From: Desulfosporosinus acididurans
Lineage (GTDB): Bacteria > Bacillota > Desulfitobacteriia > Desulfitobacteriales > Desulfitobacteriaceae
NCBI RefSeq assembly: GCF_001029285.1
Contig: NZ_LDZY01000018.1
Span: 1-64,000, forward strand
Direction of reading: 5' to 3'
DNA length: 64,000 nucleotides
Shown: positions 41,282 through 51,177 of the stretch, in pieces
Position numbering within the stretch: the stretch's first letter is position 1
Layout of the letters: every line of letters begins with the position of its first letter
Translations under genes and position numbers: made by a program
Notes under the pieces: generated by a model
What the model was told of the DNA's origin: nothing
Database searches by the model: none
The model's input: only the letters and a program-made list of their open reading frames with translations

Positions 41282-42502
41282 ATGCAGGGCTATTTTTATC
41301 GGCCTAAATGCGTATGCCCAAAAGATTCAAAAAAGTGTACATGTGGGGCAACATGGTCATACATTGTTGATGTTGGAATTGATCCAAGCACTGGAAAACG
41401 TAAACAAGAGAAAAAAGGAGGATTCAAAACAAAATCGGCAGCTCAGACAGCTTGTGGAATAGTGATCCGAGAGGTTGAGCAAGGTATTCATATCAAGGAA
41501 TCCGAGATTACATTCGAGGATTTTTCAAAAGAATGGTTAGCTGATTACGAAAATACCGGAAGACCAAAAAAGGAAAGCACAATCCTTGTAAGAAAACGCG
41601 AGATTGCTAGACTCATGCCGTACATTGGCAAATTTAAAATGAAAGATACCACTCGAAAACATTTTCAAGGCGCACTAAATAGCTTGAAGGAAAAGAAACT
41701 TTCGCAAAGCGCCTTAATTGGATCTTACACAACTGGGCGAATGATTTTTAAAAAAGCAGTAGAATTTGAATATATTAAAACTGATCCAACCATATACGCT
41801 TCTATTCCCAAATCAGTTAAGACTATTGATGATTTAGAATTAGAAGAAGAGGCTGTAAAATATCTTGAAAAAAGTGAATTATCCTTATTTCTACAGACTG
41901 CAAAAGAGAAAGGTTTAGGTAAGGATTATCTTATATTTTTGTTATTAGCTTACACTGGCCTGAGGGTTGGGGAGTTATGTGCACTCAAATGGAAAGATAT
42001 AGACTTTGATGAGGGCAGCGTGAGTGTTACAAAAACCTTATTTAACCCCGATTGTAACGCGAAGAAATACAAACTAACTACTCCAAAAACTAAGGCTTCT
42101 AAAAGAAAGATTTCCATAGAAGAAATTGTCTTGGAGGAACTCAAAAAGCATAAAGCTAAACAAAACATAGTCATAATGAAGAACCGCGATACCTACCATG
42201 ATAAGGATTTTATATTTGCTAAGGAAAACAGTGACCACGGATATCCAGAGCACATCAACACCATCGGGAGGCATATGCGTAGTCTCTTGAAGAAGGCAGG
42301 TTTAAGCACGTCGCTAACCCCTCATTCCCTTCGCCATACCCATACATCACTTTTGGCCGAAGCTGGAGTTAGTCTGCCGGAAGTAATGGAGAGGCTGGGA
42401 CATAGAAACGCAAAAACTACAATTTGGGTATACACCCATACTACACAAGCAATGAAAAAAGAAGCCTCAAGAAAGTTCGGTGAACTAATGAAAAGCCTCT
42501 AA
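41282..42502 (+). CDS. int: Tyrosine-family integrase
   Basis: A 406-residue site-specific recombinase. The N-terminus has an arm-binding region with an unusual Cys cluster (CVCPKDSKKCTCGATWSY). A SAM-like core-binding domain is at ~70-170. The catalytic domain has R in YTGLRVGELCALKW, H-x-x-R in LTPHSLRHTHTSLL, the RLGHRNAKTT block and Tyr in TIWVYTHTTQ. It follows the repressor by 1 bp and ends 40 bp before attR. Confidence 0.96.
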   Translation: MQGYFYRPKCVCPKDSKKCTCGATWSYIVDVGIDPSTGKRKQEKKGGFKTKSAAQTACGIVIREVEQGIHIKESEITFEDFSKEWLADYENTGRPKKESTILVRKREIARLMPYIGKFKMKDTTRKHFQGALNSLKEKKLSQSALIGSYTTGRMIFKKAVEFEYIKTDPTIYASIPKSVKTIDDLELEEEAVKYLEKSELSLFLQTAKEKGLGKDYLIFLLLAYTGLRVGELCALKWKDIDFDEGSVSVTKTLFNPDCNAKKYKLTTPKTKASKRKISIEEIVLEELKKHKAKQNIVIMKNRDTYHDKDFIFAKENSDHGYPEHINTIGRHMRSLLKKAGLSTSLTPHSLRHTHTSLLAEAGVSLPEVMERLGHRNAKTTIWVYTHTTQAMKKEASRKFGELMKSL

Positions 42503-42542
42503 CTAGCCACATCATTGACACGGTGTGGATTTCTTTTATGTG

Positions 42543-42565
42543 ATTGCGTTACCCTTTCGTTACCC
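42543..42565. repeat. attR core (23-bp direct repeat)
   Basis: An exact copy of the 23 bases at 1567-1589, just after the integrase gene. Host DNA starts to its right. No tRNA gene is visible at the junction, so the site is intergenic. Confidence 0.9.
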
Positions 42566-42792
42566 TTTGCCAAAATTTCAGGCTTAGTAATCCCTACGTG
42601 GCATGATACAAGCAGGTCTGAAAATTTATGTCAAGTATATTCCATATCTTTGACATGTTTAAACACCCAAGTAACCTCCTTACGTTAACACAATATGGCT
42701 TATCTAAGTTATCCGAATTAGTATTGGTTTGTCCCAGCTGTTTTATCCTGAAAGTTATGCCGAACGCAAATAATAATTTGCAATTATTTATC

Positions 42793-42822
42793 TTGACGTC
42801 AACTTCCAATTCTTGATATAAT
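42793..42822 (+). promoter_or_regulatory. Promoter of the c-di-GMP riboswitch transcript
   Basis: TTGACG (42793-42798) and TATAAT (42817-42822) with an 18-bp spacer and an extended TGA before the -10. The riboswitch begins about 45 bp downstream. Confidence 0.82.
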
Positions 42823-42865
42823 TTCAATAATAGCTAGTTTTACGTTAATATTTATAAATTTTATT

Positions 42866-42965
42866 TCGGTTGGGGTAAACTTCATGAAAGTGAAGGACGC
42901 TAAAGTCATGGATCTAAGGCTTGAAGCTGCTGTTTAGTCAGTATTAAGCTATGATGGCCAGACTA
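42866..42965 (+). ncRNA. c-di-GMP-I (GEMM) riboswitch
   Basis: The aptamer core is present: GGGGTAAACTTCAT-GAAA-, then GTGAAGGACGCTAAAG and GGATCTAAGG. CTTCAT/GTGAAG forms the P2 stem capped by the GAAA tetraloop; GACGC-AAAG-like and CTAAGG segments are the usual consensus. A terminator hairpin follows at 42984. It should control the transporter gene at 43210 in response to c-di-GMP. Confidence 0.85.
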
Positions 42966-42983
42966 CAAGATAAAACTTCTCTG

Positions 42984-43017
42984 GGGAGAGCAGTACTTAG
43001 GACTGCTCTCCCTTTTT
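42984..43017 (+). terminator. Riboswitch expression-platform terminator
   Basis: GGGAGAGCAGT pairs with ACTGCTCTCCC and is followed by TTTTTA. A further hairpin without T-run (CGAAAGTGTC/GACACTTTCG) lies at 43093-43117 in the leader. Confidence 0.9.
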
Positions 43018-43209
43018 ATAGTTATCTAAGCGAAAGACTCCCCCTTTTTCCATCCTTCAGCGGGATCGCATTTGTTATGGGCTAGGCTCTTTCGGCGAAA
43101 GTGTCCACAAGACACTTTCGTCATCGAAGTATCGACGTTCAGCTTTAGTCGAATTATGTACAATCGCTATCTTAAGCAAATATTTAAATTAGTTACCGGA
43201 GGTGTGTTA

Positions 43210-44484
43210 ATGCTTATTTGGATTGCTACAGGTATTTTTCTACTCAGCTATTTATTTATTATTATGGAGAAATTTCCGCGATCAGTTATCGCCGTTTCCG
43301 GAGCTGCACTAATGATTATCTTGGGGATTGTCACTCAAGAAAAAGCAGTTGAACACGTTGATTGGAATACTCTGGGATTATTAATTGGTATGATGCTCAT
43401 CGTAGATCTTACCCGCAGGTCAGGAGTATTTTCCTTTTTAGCTATCTGGGTCAGCAAAAAAGTAAAAGGAAATCCGGCCCTGCTCCTGATTTCCCTGTCA
43501 CTCCTTACCGGTATCTTATCAGCTTTTTTAGATAACGTCACAACAGTCTTGTTGATAGTACCCATAACCTTATCAATTGCTGATGAGTTGGAGGTTGATC
43601 CAATTCCCTTTCTCTTTTGTCAAATTCTTATGAGTAATATCGGCGGTACCGCTACTCTGATCGGAGATCCGCCAAACATTATGATAGCCGGGCAAACGGG
43701 CCTCAGTTTTATGGATTTTATCCTTAATCTTGCACCGGTGATACTCATTATTATTGTTGTAATTTTGTTCCTTTTTTACTTTATTTATCGTCAAAAATTA
43801 ATTACCGAAGAAGCCTTAAAAAGCAAATTAATGCTGCAAAACGAGTGGAATGAGATTAAAGACTTTGCCCTCCTCAAAAAATGTTTAGTCGTTTTAGCTC
43901 TCGTTATTTCAGCCTTTTCTTTTCATTCCCTTCTTCATTTAGAGACCGCAACCATTGCCTTAAGCGGAGCTATGCTCCTAATGCTCTGGACCCGTGAAGA
44001 ACCTGAAGATATCTTCTTAACTGTGGAATGGCCAACGCTCTTTTTCTTTGCCGGATTATTTGTACTTGTTGGAGGGCTTGTCGAAACCGGAGTCCTTGAT
44101 CGCCTGGCACAGTGGAGTATCAGTTTGACAGGAGGGCAGCCTCTCTTAACAGTCCTTTTAATCCTATTTATATCAGCGATCCTCTCTTCATTTCTTGATA
44201 ATATACCCTACGTGGCGACCATGATCCCTTTAATCCAAAAATTAGCCCTGCTTAGTCATCTCACACCAGCTCAAACCCAGCCCTTGTGGTGGGCTTTAGC
44301 TTTAGGTGCTTGTCTCGGAGGAAACGGAACCTTAGTGGGAGCTTCCGCTAATCTAATCGTGGCTGGAATTGCTGAAAAGAATGGCCTTAAAATTCGTTAT
44401 ATCCAATTCTTAAAAGTTGGTTTCCCCATGATGTTGATCAGCATCTTCATTTCGGCCGGATACCTGATTCTCCGCTATTATTAA
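43210..44484 (+). CDS. ArsB/NhaD-superfamily ion transporter
   Basis: A 424-residue membrane protein with about 11 hydrophobic segments. The ATG at 43210 follows GGAGGTG; a longer frame begins inside the leader hairpin. The two-fold family pattern is visible: TGILSAFLDNVTTVLLIVPI and the matching AILSSFLDNIPYVATMIPLI, plus NIGGTATLIGDPPNIMIA and GACLGGNGTLVGASANLIVA. It would move an anion (arsenite-like, dicarboxylate) or exchange Na+/H+; the substrate is not readable. The c-di-GMP riboswitch in its leader links transport to the motile/sessile state. Confidence 0.88.
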   Translation: MLIWIATGIFLLSYLFIIMEKFPRSVIAVSGAALMIILGIVTQEKAVEHVDWNTLGLLIGMMLIVDLTRRSGVFSFLAIWVSKKVKGNPALLLISLSLLTGILSAFLDNVTTVLLIVPITLSIADELEVDPIPFLFCQILMSNIGGTATLIGDPPNIMIAGQTGLSFMDFILNLAPVILIIIVVILFLFYFIYRQKLITEEALKSKLMLQNEWNEIKDFALLKKCLVVLALVISAFSFHSLLHLETATIALSGAMLLMLWTREEPEDIFLTVEWPTLFFFAGLFVLVGGLVETGVLDRLAQWSISLTGGQPLLTVLLILFISAILSSFLDNIPYVATMIPLIQKLALLSHLTPAQTQPLWWALALGACLGGNGTLVGASANLIVAGIAEKNGLKIRYIQFLKVGFPMMLISIFISAGYLILRYY

Positions 44485-44600
44485 TATCTCTGCTATCAGC
44501 CGGTACCAATTTCTTGGTTGGTTAATTCCTTATAAATCAAGTATACTTAATGTTAGTGTTTTCCCTTTGCCAAATATTCATTTTAAAAGGAGGTAATATT

Positions 44601-44981
44601 ATGAGCAAACAAACTCTTAATACACCAAATGCACCTGCGGCTATTGGCCCTTATTCCCAAGGAATCAAAGCCGGCAACCTTATTTTTACTTCCGGCCAGC
44701 TCCCTATCAATCCTCAAACAGGAGAATTAGTGGCGGATATTGAAGGAGCAACCAAACAATCTTTAGATAATGTTAAGGCTATCTTAGAATCCTCAGGTTC
44801 TTCACTGAATAAGGTTGTAAAAACTGTTGTTTTCCTCAGAGATATGAATGACTTTGCCGCTATGAACGCTGCCTATGCTGCCTATTTCCCAGAGAATCCT
44901 CCCGCACGATCCGCTGTGCAAGTTGCCCGCTTGCCCAAGGACGCAATCTTGGAGATTGAAGCAATTGCTCTGGCCGAATAA
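44601..44981 (+). CDS. ridA: RidA family enamine/imine deaminase
   Basis: A 126-residue protein; the ATG at 44601 follows AAAAGGAGGT. It has all RidA features: [40 protein letters not shown], and the catalytic Arg in [20 protein letters not shown]. It hydrolyses reactive enamines/imines from PLP enzymes. It is a single gene ended by a terminator. Confidence 0.95.
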   Translation: MSKQTLNTPNAPAAIGPYSQGIKAGNLIFTSGQLPINPQTGELVADIEGATKQSLDNVKAILESSGSSLNKVVKTVVFLRDMNDFAAMNAAYAAYFPENPPARSAVQVARLPKDAILEIEAIALAE

Positions 44982-45017
44982 CCTGTTAAATCCTATATCA
45001 AACATATTATACCTAAG

Positions 45018-45062
45018 AAGAGCAAGGAATCCGGACAAAACGTCCTGACTCCTTGCTCTTTG
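45018..45062 (+). terminator. Terminator after ridA
   Basis: AAGAGCAAGGA pairs with TCCTTGCTCTT across a ~21-nt loop that itself contains GGAC/GTCC. Confidence 0.85.
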
Positions 45063-45174
45063 CCATTCATTAAATTAAATCGTTAACCGCCATCCAAATG
45101 TTAAACGTTTTTCCATATATTTCATATAGTGTATTATAAAAAAACATCCGCAGATTTTAAAGGGGGTTTTGCCC

Positions 45175-45648
45175 ATGGCTTCATTTCCCTCTCCTATTCA
45201 GACACAAACCTTTACTTCAAGCAAGCAACAACGGCCGGGACAAATTCCCTTCCAGGGAACTGCTCCCAAACCCGCTGCCTCATCTCTCATTAAATCTGAA
45301 GTATCCGCAAAACAAGAGAATGTCAAACCTTTCCCATCGTTACAGCAAAACTCTCACCGAGTCGAAGAACAGCCTTCATCTTCTGTCTCTAAAACATCAG
45401 ACCTTTGGCAGCAACAAGCAGGAATTCTCCTGAAACAATATGGTCCCTCTCTTATGAAACAATATGGCCCGCCTCTGGCTCGCAAGATCGGATTACCTCT
45501 TCTCCAAAACTTCGGTCCGCCTTTGGCCAAAAATGTTGGTATACCACTCGCTCAGCGTCTAGGTTCTCCCTTTGTGCGCAGACTAGTTATACCCCTCGCC
45601 AAAAAAGCTGGATTTGCAGTCATTCGCCGCCTCGGATTTCCCTTTTAA
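45175..45648 (+). CDS. Hypothetical protein with amphipathic GPPLA-type repeats
   Basis: A 157-residue protein; the ATG at 45175 follows AAAGGGGG. Residues 1-~85 are low-complexity (Gln/Ser/Pro/Lys). Residues ~90-157 form about six 9-12-residue repeats of the form GPxLxKxxG-x-PL: ILLKQYGPSLMKQYGPPLAR, KIGLPLLQNFGPPLAKN, VGIPLAQRLGSPFVRR and onward. The repeats are basic and amphipathic, suggesting membrane-surface binding. No family recognised. It is a stand-alone gene with its own terminator. Confidence 0.75.
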   Translation: MASFPSPIQTQTFTSSKQQRPGQIPFQGTAPKPAASSLIKSEVSAKQENVKPFPSLQQNSHRVEEQPSSSVSKTSDLWQQQAGILLKQYGPSLMKQYGPPLARKIGLPLLQNFGPPLAKNVGIPLAQRLGSPFVRRLVIPLAKKAGFAVIRRLGFPF

Positions 45649-45665
45649 TTAGTGTTTAACTATCT

Positions 45666-45700
45666 AAAAAGGGTGGAATAACGATAATCCACCCTTTTTA
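45666..45700. terminator. Bidirectional terminator
   Basis: AAAAAGGGTGGA / TCCACCCTTTTT hairpin between two convergent genes, with A and T runs on its two sides. Confidence 0.92.
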
Positions 45701-45710
45701 TGGTGTCCGT

Positions 45711-46139
45711 CTATTTAACAATAAGAACCGGACACTTAACTCGCTGCAAGACACCTTGACTGACACTTCCCAGCATTGAACCCGCTAGAGGACCATAGCC
45801 ATGACTGCCCATAACTACCAAATCGATTTCTTCACGTTCTGTTTCAGAAGATATCCGAGCAGCAGGATGCCCCTCAATTTTTTTCCTGGTAATTTTTACG
45901 CCATCAACATCCATTCCTTCGAGGGTAGTATCTAAAACTAACTCTCCTCCCTCTTCTAGTTGTTCCGGCGGAATAATTAAATTGGCTGCGATACTGTATC
46001 CCCAATATGCTTCAGGAACATAGGTTACAAAAAGCAGCTCAATCTCAGAGTGGAAAGTCCGAGCAAGGTCCAAAGCCATTTTAAAGGCACGGCGAGAATA
46101 CTCAGAAGCGTCCGTGGGCACTAATATTTTATTAAACAT
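45711..46139 (-). CDS. Universal stress protein (UspA family)
   Basis: A 142-residue UspA protein; the ATG at 46139 follows GGAGGTT. It has KILVPTDASEYSRRAFKMAL at the N-terminus and the ATP-binding loop GSHGYGPLAGSMLGSVSQGV near the C-terminus, the G-2x-G-9x-G(S/T) form of nucleotide-binding members. A soluble stress factor; lies opposite a ferritin gene. Confidence 0.93.
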   Translation of the reverse strand: MFNKILVPTDASEYSRRAFKMALDLARTFHSEIELLFVTYVPEAYWGYSIAANLIIPPEQLEEGGELVLDTTLEGMDVDGVKITRKKIEGHPAARISSETEREEIDLVVMGSHGYGPLAGSMLGSVSQGVLQRVKCPVLIVK

Positions 46140-46284
46140 AATAACCTCCATTCCACCTCTGTCGTTGACCACAAATAGTAAGGAGAATTATAACGCACAT
46201 AATTTATATGCAGGATTTATTGCTTATATGTAGAAAAATTCTAAAAGAAGAAGTTATCTAATAACAGAAAGGGTGGTTACTCAC

Positions 46285-46809
46285 ATGCAGAAGGAAAACA
46301 TGATTCATGCCATAAATGGCCAACTGAACAAAGAACTTTTTTCCGGTTACTTATATCTTGCCATGCAAGCATATTTTTCATCCCAGAATCTTGACGGTTT
46401 TGCTAATTACTTTCGTGTTCAAGTTCAAGAAGAACGCGATCATGCTTTAGGCTTCTTCAATTATCTCAATAAGATTGGCGGGAAGGTCACACTAATTGAA
46501 ATTGCAAAACCCCAAAACGATTTTTCCAGCTCCCAAGAAGTATTTGAGGTCGCTTTAAGTCATGAACAATTCGTGACCCAATCAATCTATTCCCTCATGG
46601 ACATTGCACGAGAAAATAAAGATCATACTACCGAAATCTTTCTTCAATGGTATATTACAGAACAAACCGAAGAAGAGGAAAACATGGGGCGTGTTTTAAA
46701 AAAATTGAAACTTATCAAAGAAGACGGGGCAGGGCTTTTTATGATTGACAACGAGCTTTCGCAAAGAGTGTATACCCCTGCAGTTATCCCTGGAATAACA
46801 CTTCTATAA
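46285..46809 (+). CDS. Ferritin
   Basis: A 174-residue four-helix ferritin; the ATG at 46285 follows AAAGGGTGG. Ferroxidase ligands are in place: Glu in INGQLNKELFSGYLYLAMQA, Glu-x-x-His in VQVQEERDHALGFFNYL, then Glu in VALSHEQFVTQSI and QWYITEQTEEEENMG. It oxidises and stores iron. It diverges from the stress protein gene, suggesting shared stress control. Confidence 0.95.
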   Translation: MQKENMIHAINGQLNKELFSGYLYLAMQAYFSSQNLDGFANYFRVQVQEERDHALGFFNYLNKIGGKVTLIEIAKPQNDFSSSQEVFEVALSHEQFVTQSIYSLMDIARENKDHTTEIFLQWYITEQTEEEENMGRVLKKLKLIKEDGAGLFMIDNELSQRVYTPAVIPGITLL

Positions 46810-46820
46810 CAAGGTATCCT

Positions 46821-46836
46821 GAACCACTCCCACTTG
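46821..46836 (+). repeat. Dispersed 16-bp intergenic repeat, copy 1
   Basis: GAACCACTCCCACTTG occurs also at 50514 and 62494, always in intergenic DNA and oriented the same way. A degenerate relative lies near 58182. Confidence 0.7.
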
Positions 46837-46884
46837 GAGAAGAGAGAGTCTTATGATTTGTCCAGTTTTTAAGACCCCCGCTTC

Positions 46885-49800
46885 TTAATTGGGGGTGGGT
46901 CCTTCGTTAACTTCAGGTGAGGTAGAGTCCTCCGAGTTCACTAATTCTTTTAAATCAAGATTAAAGAAGCGTTCAGCCTCTTCCGCCGAAACAGGTTTAG
47001 CCAGTAAATATCCCTGAACCTCGTCACAGTCTTTCCTACGCAGAAAATCCAACTGATCAGTACGTTCTACTCCTTCGGCGATGACCTTGAGTCCCAAATT
47101 CTTAGCTAATTGTATTATTGTCAGAACGATGGCTTGCCTGTCAGGATGTTCCATTAGAGAAAAAATAAAGGAGCGGTCAATTTTCAGAGCATCCAGAGAA
47201 AAACGACTTAAATAACTTAAAGATGAAAATCCAGTTCCAAAATCATCGATAGAAAGTCGTATACCCATAGCTTTCATTTTCCAAAGGATCTCCGAACTTA
47301 AGGCCACGTCTTCCATACTCAAAGTTTCAGTAATCTCCAGTTCTAACCATTGGGCTTCCAAGCCGGTTTCCTTAATGATCTGGGAGATCTTCTCAACAAG
47401 GTCCTTCTGACGGAATTGACGCGCAGAAAGATTCACTGCCATGCTCACAGGGGGATAACCTAAATCCTGCCAATATTTATTTTGTTCGCAGGCAGACCGT
47501 AAAACCCATTCTCCTAAGGGCAAGATAAGGCCGCTTTCTTCGGCGATTGCAATAAACTTGCTTGGAGGCAGAAGGCCTCTTTCAGGATGCTGCCAACGCA
47601 CTAACGCTTCAAAACCACAAATCTGCTCATCTTTCAGATTAAATTGAGGCTGATATTCCAGAATAAATTCCCCTTTTTGCAAAGCACGACGTATTTCATT
47701 TTGCAGTTTTAATCGTTCCGACAAACGCTGGTTAAGAGCTTCAGTATAAAAATGATAGTGATTGCGACCTTCAGCTTTAACATGATACATCGCCATATCG
47801 GCGTGTTGGATCAGTACTTCCGGATCTTCTCCGTCAACAGGATAAAGAGCTATACCTAAACTCGCTGTAATGTAAGTCTCTTGATCGCCAATCTGAAATG
47901 GAGCATTTAGTACCTTCAACAATTTCCGAGCAATCTGGGCGGCTTGCTGTTCTGAAGAGAGCTCGGGTAATAAAATGATAAATTCGTCTCCGCCTTGTCT
48001 GGCAACTGTATCATCAGGCCGCAAGGCATTTTTAAAGCGCTCAGCGACCTGACAAAGTAAGGCATCACCTTGCGCGTGTCCAAAGGTATCGTTAACAAGT
48101 TTAAAGTCATCCATATCCAGAAAGAAGACAGCAACTTGTTCTTGGCGACGGCGGGCCTGTAAGATAGCCAAGTACAGGCGATCTTTTAACAATAAACGAT
48201 TAGGCAAATCCGTTAAGGCATCATGATTTTTCTGATGAGATATACGATGAAGCAGGGCTCTTTTCTCAGTGACGTCGTGAAAGACTAAGACGGCTCCAAT
48301 CATTGTTTCCTCCCGATCACGCATGGGCGTCACTGATATTTTAATATGAAAGGCCTGGCGACCAAGTCGATGTTTCAAAATGGAGGTATTTGACAACGTG
48401 ACCGCTTTACGTTCCCGCAGACATTGATATAGAGGCTGAACCAAGGGCAGTTCCGTATTCCCATGATAAACATCAAATACCTGCTCGATGTATAAACCAA
48501 CAGCATCCTTATCAGCCCAGCCTGTCAACTTTTCTGCGACGGGATTGAGATAGGTGATTTTTCCTCCCACATCTGTGGTAATCACACCATCTCCGATGGA
48601 AGCCAGTGTTACTTGGGCACGCTCCTTTTCCTGCCAAAGTGCCTTTTCATTAAGAATACGCTGGGTCACATCATCATACAGAAAGACAATGTCACCTGTT
48701 GCTAGTCTATAAATAACCCCTTCGCTCCACCCTGAGCATCGTTGGTTTTGGTAATAAACAGCAGGAAAATTCCTCTTCTCTCCGGTCCGATATACTTGAA
48801 GAACGAGATCCCAGACACCTAATTCTTTGGCCATCGGAAGGACTTCATCAAGGCGTGCGCCAATCCCTTGCTGCCTGGTTATATTTTCGATTTTTTCCGC
48901 CGCCTGGTTAAGAGCTGTGCACAGAAAATCTTCACCTTGGTTAATAGGCTTAAAAACTAGTACCGCACTGCTCATCGTTTCAAACATATCACGATACAAT
49001 TCTTCTTGACGCAGCAGAGCATTTTGAATGGATAAACGATCACTGATGTCTTGCTTTACCACGATAAAATGAGTTATTTCTCTGGCGTTACCGATGACAG
49101 GCGTTATGGTCATTTCTTCGTTATAACAAAATCCATCAGCTCGACGATTAATTAACTCTCCATGCCAAGTTTTACCCTCGAGAATGGTTCGCCATAAATT
49201 TTGATAGAAAATCTTATCCTGATGTCCGGAAGAAATAAAGCTCATAGTCTTTCCTAGAATGTCTTTCAGGGAGTACCCGGATAATCTGGCAAAAGCGGGA
49301 TTGGTCCAAAGTATTTCTCCCGCTCGATTAGTGATAATAATAGAACTTGCAGCAGCAACAAGAGCCTTATTTTGTAGTTGAAGTTGACCCTGGTTTTCTG
49401 ACGTCCAGAGTACTAATGCCAGCTGATCTGCAAGGGATTGAACAAGATTAACCCTGGAAGGGTTAAAATAGTCTTCGCTTGAGGCATACAAAACCAAAGC
49501 ACCTATGGTTTTTCCTTTTGTTGTTAAAGGAAAGGCCCCTTCCGACCGAATGGAAAGTTCTGAGTAGATTGGCCACCAGGGATAATCCAGTGCATTTTGC
49601 CAAACATCATGGATCTGAGGTTTACCGGTTCGTATTGCTTTTTCAAATCCGCAAGATTCTTTACGGTTATTATTCCATAGCATTTGTATTTTAGCAGAAT
49701 GGCTCTCTGAAAGATCTGCTTGTGCCACTAAAGTTAAAGAACCTTTTTTTCCTTGGAGTCCAATGATTGCTAACGGGTACCCGAAAGTATGCACTAATTC

Positions 49801-50325
49801 ATTGCAAGGGTATTGTAAAATATCTGTTAACGGTTGTTCTTCCAACACACGCTTAGTAATCCCATAAAGGATTCTTTCTCTGCATTCCGTGTATTGAATC
49901 TGGGTAATGTCGCTGAGAGTCGTTAAAACCCGGACCGAAGACTTATAATCTGAGGGCAGCACAAGACTGCGAATACTCAGCCAGCATGGGGATGGAGTAA
50001 ACCGATGGAGAATTCTAATCTCACCTGTCTGCTCCGAAGACTTATGGATAGTCTTAAGCGCATGTTCCCGCCATATTAGAAACTGCCCATCCTCACAAGT
50101 CCATTTTGTTGGATTTTTTATATAGTCTTCAGACTTTAATTCACTTAAGCTTGCTGCCAATAATTCTTCGGCAGCCGGATTTGCACTAAGAATAATCCCA
50201 TTTTCGTCCTGCAGTAAAACTCCCTCTCGAACAGCGGCGAAAATAGTCTCTAACAGCGACACCTTTTCAGCTAAAGCAGACGTCATAACCTGATATTGAA
50301 ATTCACTTTTCATAAACGTTTCCAT
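46885..50325 (-). CDS. Multi-PAS/GAF GGDEF-EAL protein (c-di-GMP turnover)
   Basis: A 1146-residue sensor; the ATG at 50325 follows GGAGGT. Order: PAS (~residue 20-130), GAF (~165-310), PAS (~320-430), PAS-like (~440-550), PAS (~565-690), GGDEF (~700-865), EAL (~880-1125). The cyclase motif [11 protein letters not shown] is intact. So are the phosphodiesterase motifs [37 protein letters not shown] and VIAEGVE. No membrane segment is visible, so it senses cytosolic signals. It is the only c-di-GMP enzyme in the window, 3 kb from the c-di-GMP riboswitch. Confidence 0.94.
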   Translation of the reverse strand: METFMKSEFQYQVMTSALAEKVSLLETIFAAVREGVLLQDENGIILSANPAAEELLAASLSELKSEDYIKNPTKWTCEDGQFLIWREHALKTIHKSSEQTGEIRILHRFTPSPCWLSIRSLVLPSDYKSSVRVLTTLSDITQIQYTECRERILYGITKRVLEEQPLTDILQYPCNELVHTFGYPLAIIGLQGKKGSLTLVAQADLSESHSAKIQMLWNNNRKESCGFEKAIRTGKPQIHDVWQNALDYPWWPIYSELSIRSEGAFPLTTKGKTIGALVLYASSEDYFNPSRVNLVQSLADQLALVLWTSENQGQLQLQNKALVAAASSIIITNRAGEILWTNPAFARLSGYSLKDILGKTMSFISSGHQDKIFYQNLWRTILEGKTWHGELINRRADGFCYNEEMTITPVIGNAREITHFIVVKQDISDRLSIQNALLRQEELYRDMFETMSSAVLVFKPINQGEDFLCTALNQAAEKIENITRQQGIGARLDEVLPMAKELGVWDLVLQVYRTGEKRNFPAVYYQNQRCSGWSEGVIYRLATGDIVFLYDDVTQRILNEKALWQEKERAQVTLASIGDGVITTDVGGKITYLNPVAEKLTGWADKDAVGLYIEQVFDVYHGNTELPLVQPLYQCLRERKAVTLSNTSILKHRLGRQAFHIKISVTPMRDREETMIGAVLVFHDVTEKRALLHRISHQKNHDALTDLPNRLLLKDRLYLAILQARRRQEQVAVFFLDMDDFKLVNDTFGHAQGDALLCQVAERFKNALRPDDTVARQGGDEFIILLPELSSEQQAAQIARKLLKVLNAPFQIGDQETYITASLGIALYPVDGEDPEVLIQHADMAMYHVKAEGRNHYHFYTEALNQRLSERLKLQNEIRRALQKGEFILEYQPQFNLKDEQICGFEALVRWQHPERGLLPPSKFIAIAEESGLILPLGEWVLRSACEQNKYWQDLGYPPVSMAVNLSARQFRQKDLVEKISQIIKETGLEAQWLELEITETLSMEDVALSSEILWKMKAMGIRLSIDDFGTGFSSLSYLSRFSLDALKIDRSFIFSLMEHPDRQAIVLTIIQLAKNLGLKVIAEGVERTDQLDFLRRKDCDEVQGYLLAKPVSAEEAERFFNLDLKELVNSEDSTSPEVNEGPTPN

Positions 50326-50697
50326 TCGATACCTCCACAACGGAAAGGCCTTTTTGGGGTAATGGTTTCCGATCTTATCCGACAGTCGTGCTAAAATTAT
50401 ATACATTATTCGACATAAATTGACCTACACCTTTTAATAGTTTAAATTTTTCAAAGATCTCTGCCAATTTTTCTTTCATATCGACAATGGACTCGTTCAA
50501 CTAAAGATGATGAGAACCACTCCCACTTGTAAAAGTGTGAGCGGTTTGGCAGCAGCTTGTATCAAAATTGCCGCAACTTACATAAAAGTAGTACTAGGGA
50601 GTCCTATAATCTTAGAATCCGCATATTAAAACTAATAAGGAGATATCCATAAACTACTAATAATTGCTTGTTTCAAAATATCGTTCAACAAAAAATA
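50326..50697. other. Intergenic region with dispersed repeat copy 2
   Basis: Contains GAACCACTCCCACTTG at 50514-50529, which continues as GTAAAAGTGTGAGCGG and can fold CTCACACTTT-like against its start. The rest holds no gene that I can support. Confidence 0.6.
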
Positions 50698-50726
50698 TTT
50701 ACAAACATTCAAGCAATCATTATAAT
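50698..50726 (+). promoter_or_regulatory. Promoter and operator of the ArsR-type gene
   Basis: TTTACA (50698-50703) and TATAAT (50721-50726), 17-bp spacer. AACATT and AATGTT form an inverted repeat over the spacer and -10, a plausible ArsR/CadC-type operator. Confidence 0.8.
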
Positions 50727-50761
50727 GTTTATGAAGTAAACTAAATAAGGGGGAATACCTT

Positions 50762-51130
50762 TTGAACCGTATCACCCACCAAAACTTCTGCAATCTGGAT
50801 TGTCACATTCCCCCTCACCGGTCAAAGGAATTGTCTCACTCGCTTGCGCAAATGGAAGGCGTAACTCCTATATTTAAGGCACTTGCTGATGAAACGCGGG
50901 TGAAAATTATTTATGCCTTACTCCAAGAGCCAAACCTTTGCGTTTGCGATCTTGCCCAGATTACAGATTTAACGGTCTCAGGGGCTTCTCACCATTTACG
51001 CTTGCTTAAAAACTTGGGACTTGCCCGATCTCATAAAGAGGGCAAACACGTGCATTATTGTATCCATGATGAGCACGTTAAAATCATCTTAGAAGAAGCA
51101 CTCAACCATTGTAACCACCTCCCAAGATAA
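50762..51130 (+). CDS. ArsR/SmtB-family metal-sensing repressor (CadC-like)
   Basis: A 122-residue winged-helix repressor with a TTG start. It has the CadC-type N-terminal Cys segment (NFCNLDCHIPPH), the alpha-3 metal motif LCVCDLAQ, the HTH LTVSGASHHLRLLKNLGLAR, and an alpha-5 set DEHVKIILEEALNHCNH that could hold a second metal. Metal binding should release it from DNA. Unusually, the next gene (47 bp on) is not a metal pump but a giant dehydratase activase. Confidence 0.9.
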   Translation: MNRITHQNFCNLDCHIPPHRSKELSHSLAQMEGVTPIFKALADETRVKIIYALLQEPNLCVCDLAQITDLTVSGASHHLRLLKNLGLARSHKEGKHVHYCIHDEHVKIILEEALNHCNHLPR

Positions 51131-51177
51131 CAACCTTTGGAAATAATTTGGCATAATACGTCAAGTGGAGGATGAAA

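Larger units (their letters stand above)
1567..42565. mobile_element. Integrated contractile-tail prophage
   Basis: About 41 kb between identical 23-bp cores. It has a full set of head, packaging, sheath/tube/baseplate, lysis, recombination, replication and lysogeny genes, with no obvious large deletion or interrupted structural gene. The PBSX/XkdK-type sheath and baseplate set makes it a myovirus. The head set (HK97-fold capsid, prohead protease, HK97-type portal, P27-type small terminase) is of cos-phage type. Late genes run on the minus strand from about 30 kb leftwards; repressor and integrase run to the right and end at attR. Confidence 0.95.

Noticed and set aside
42594-42827. Host frame of 77 codons right of attR
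   Set aside because: No ribosome site, no family pattern, and it runs against the riboswitch promoter region.
43072-43209. 46-residue N-terminal extension of the ArsB/NhaD-type transporter
   Set aside because: It begins without a ribosome site and runs through a leader hairpin; the ATG at 43210 follows GGAGGTG and starts directly with the first membrane helix.
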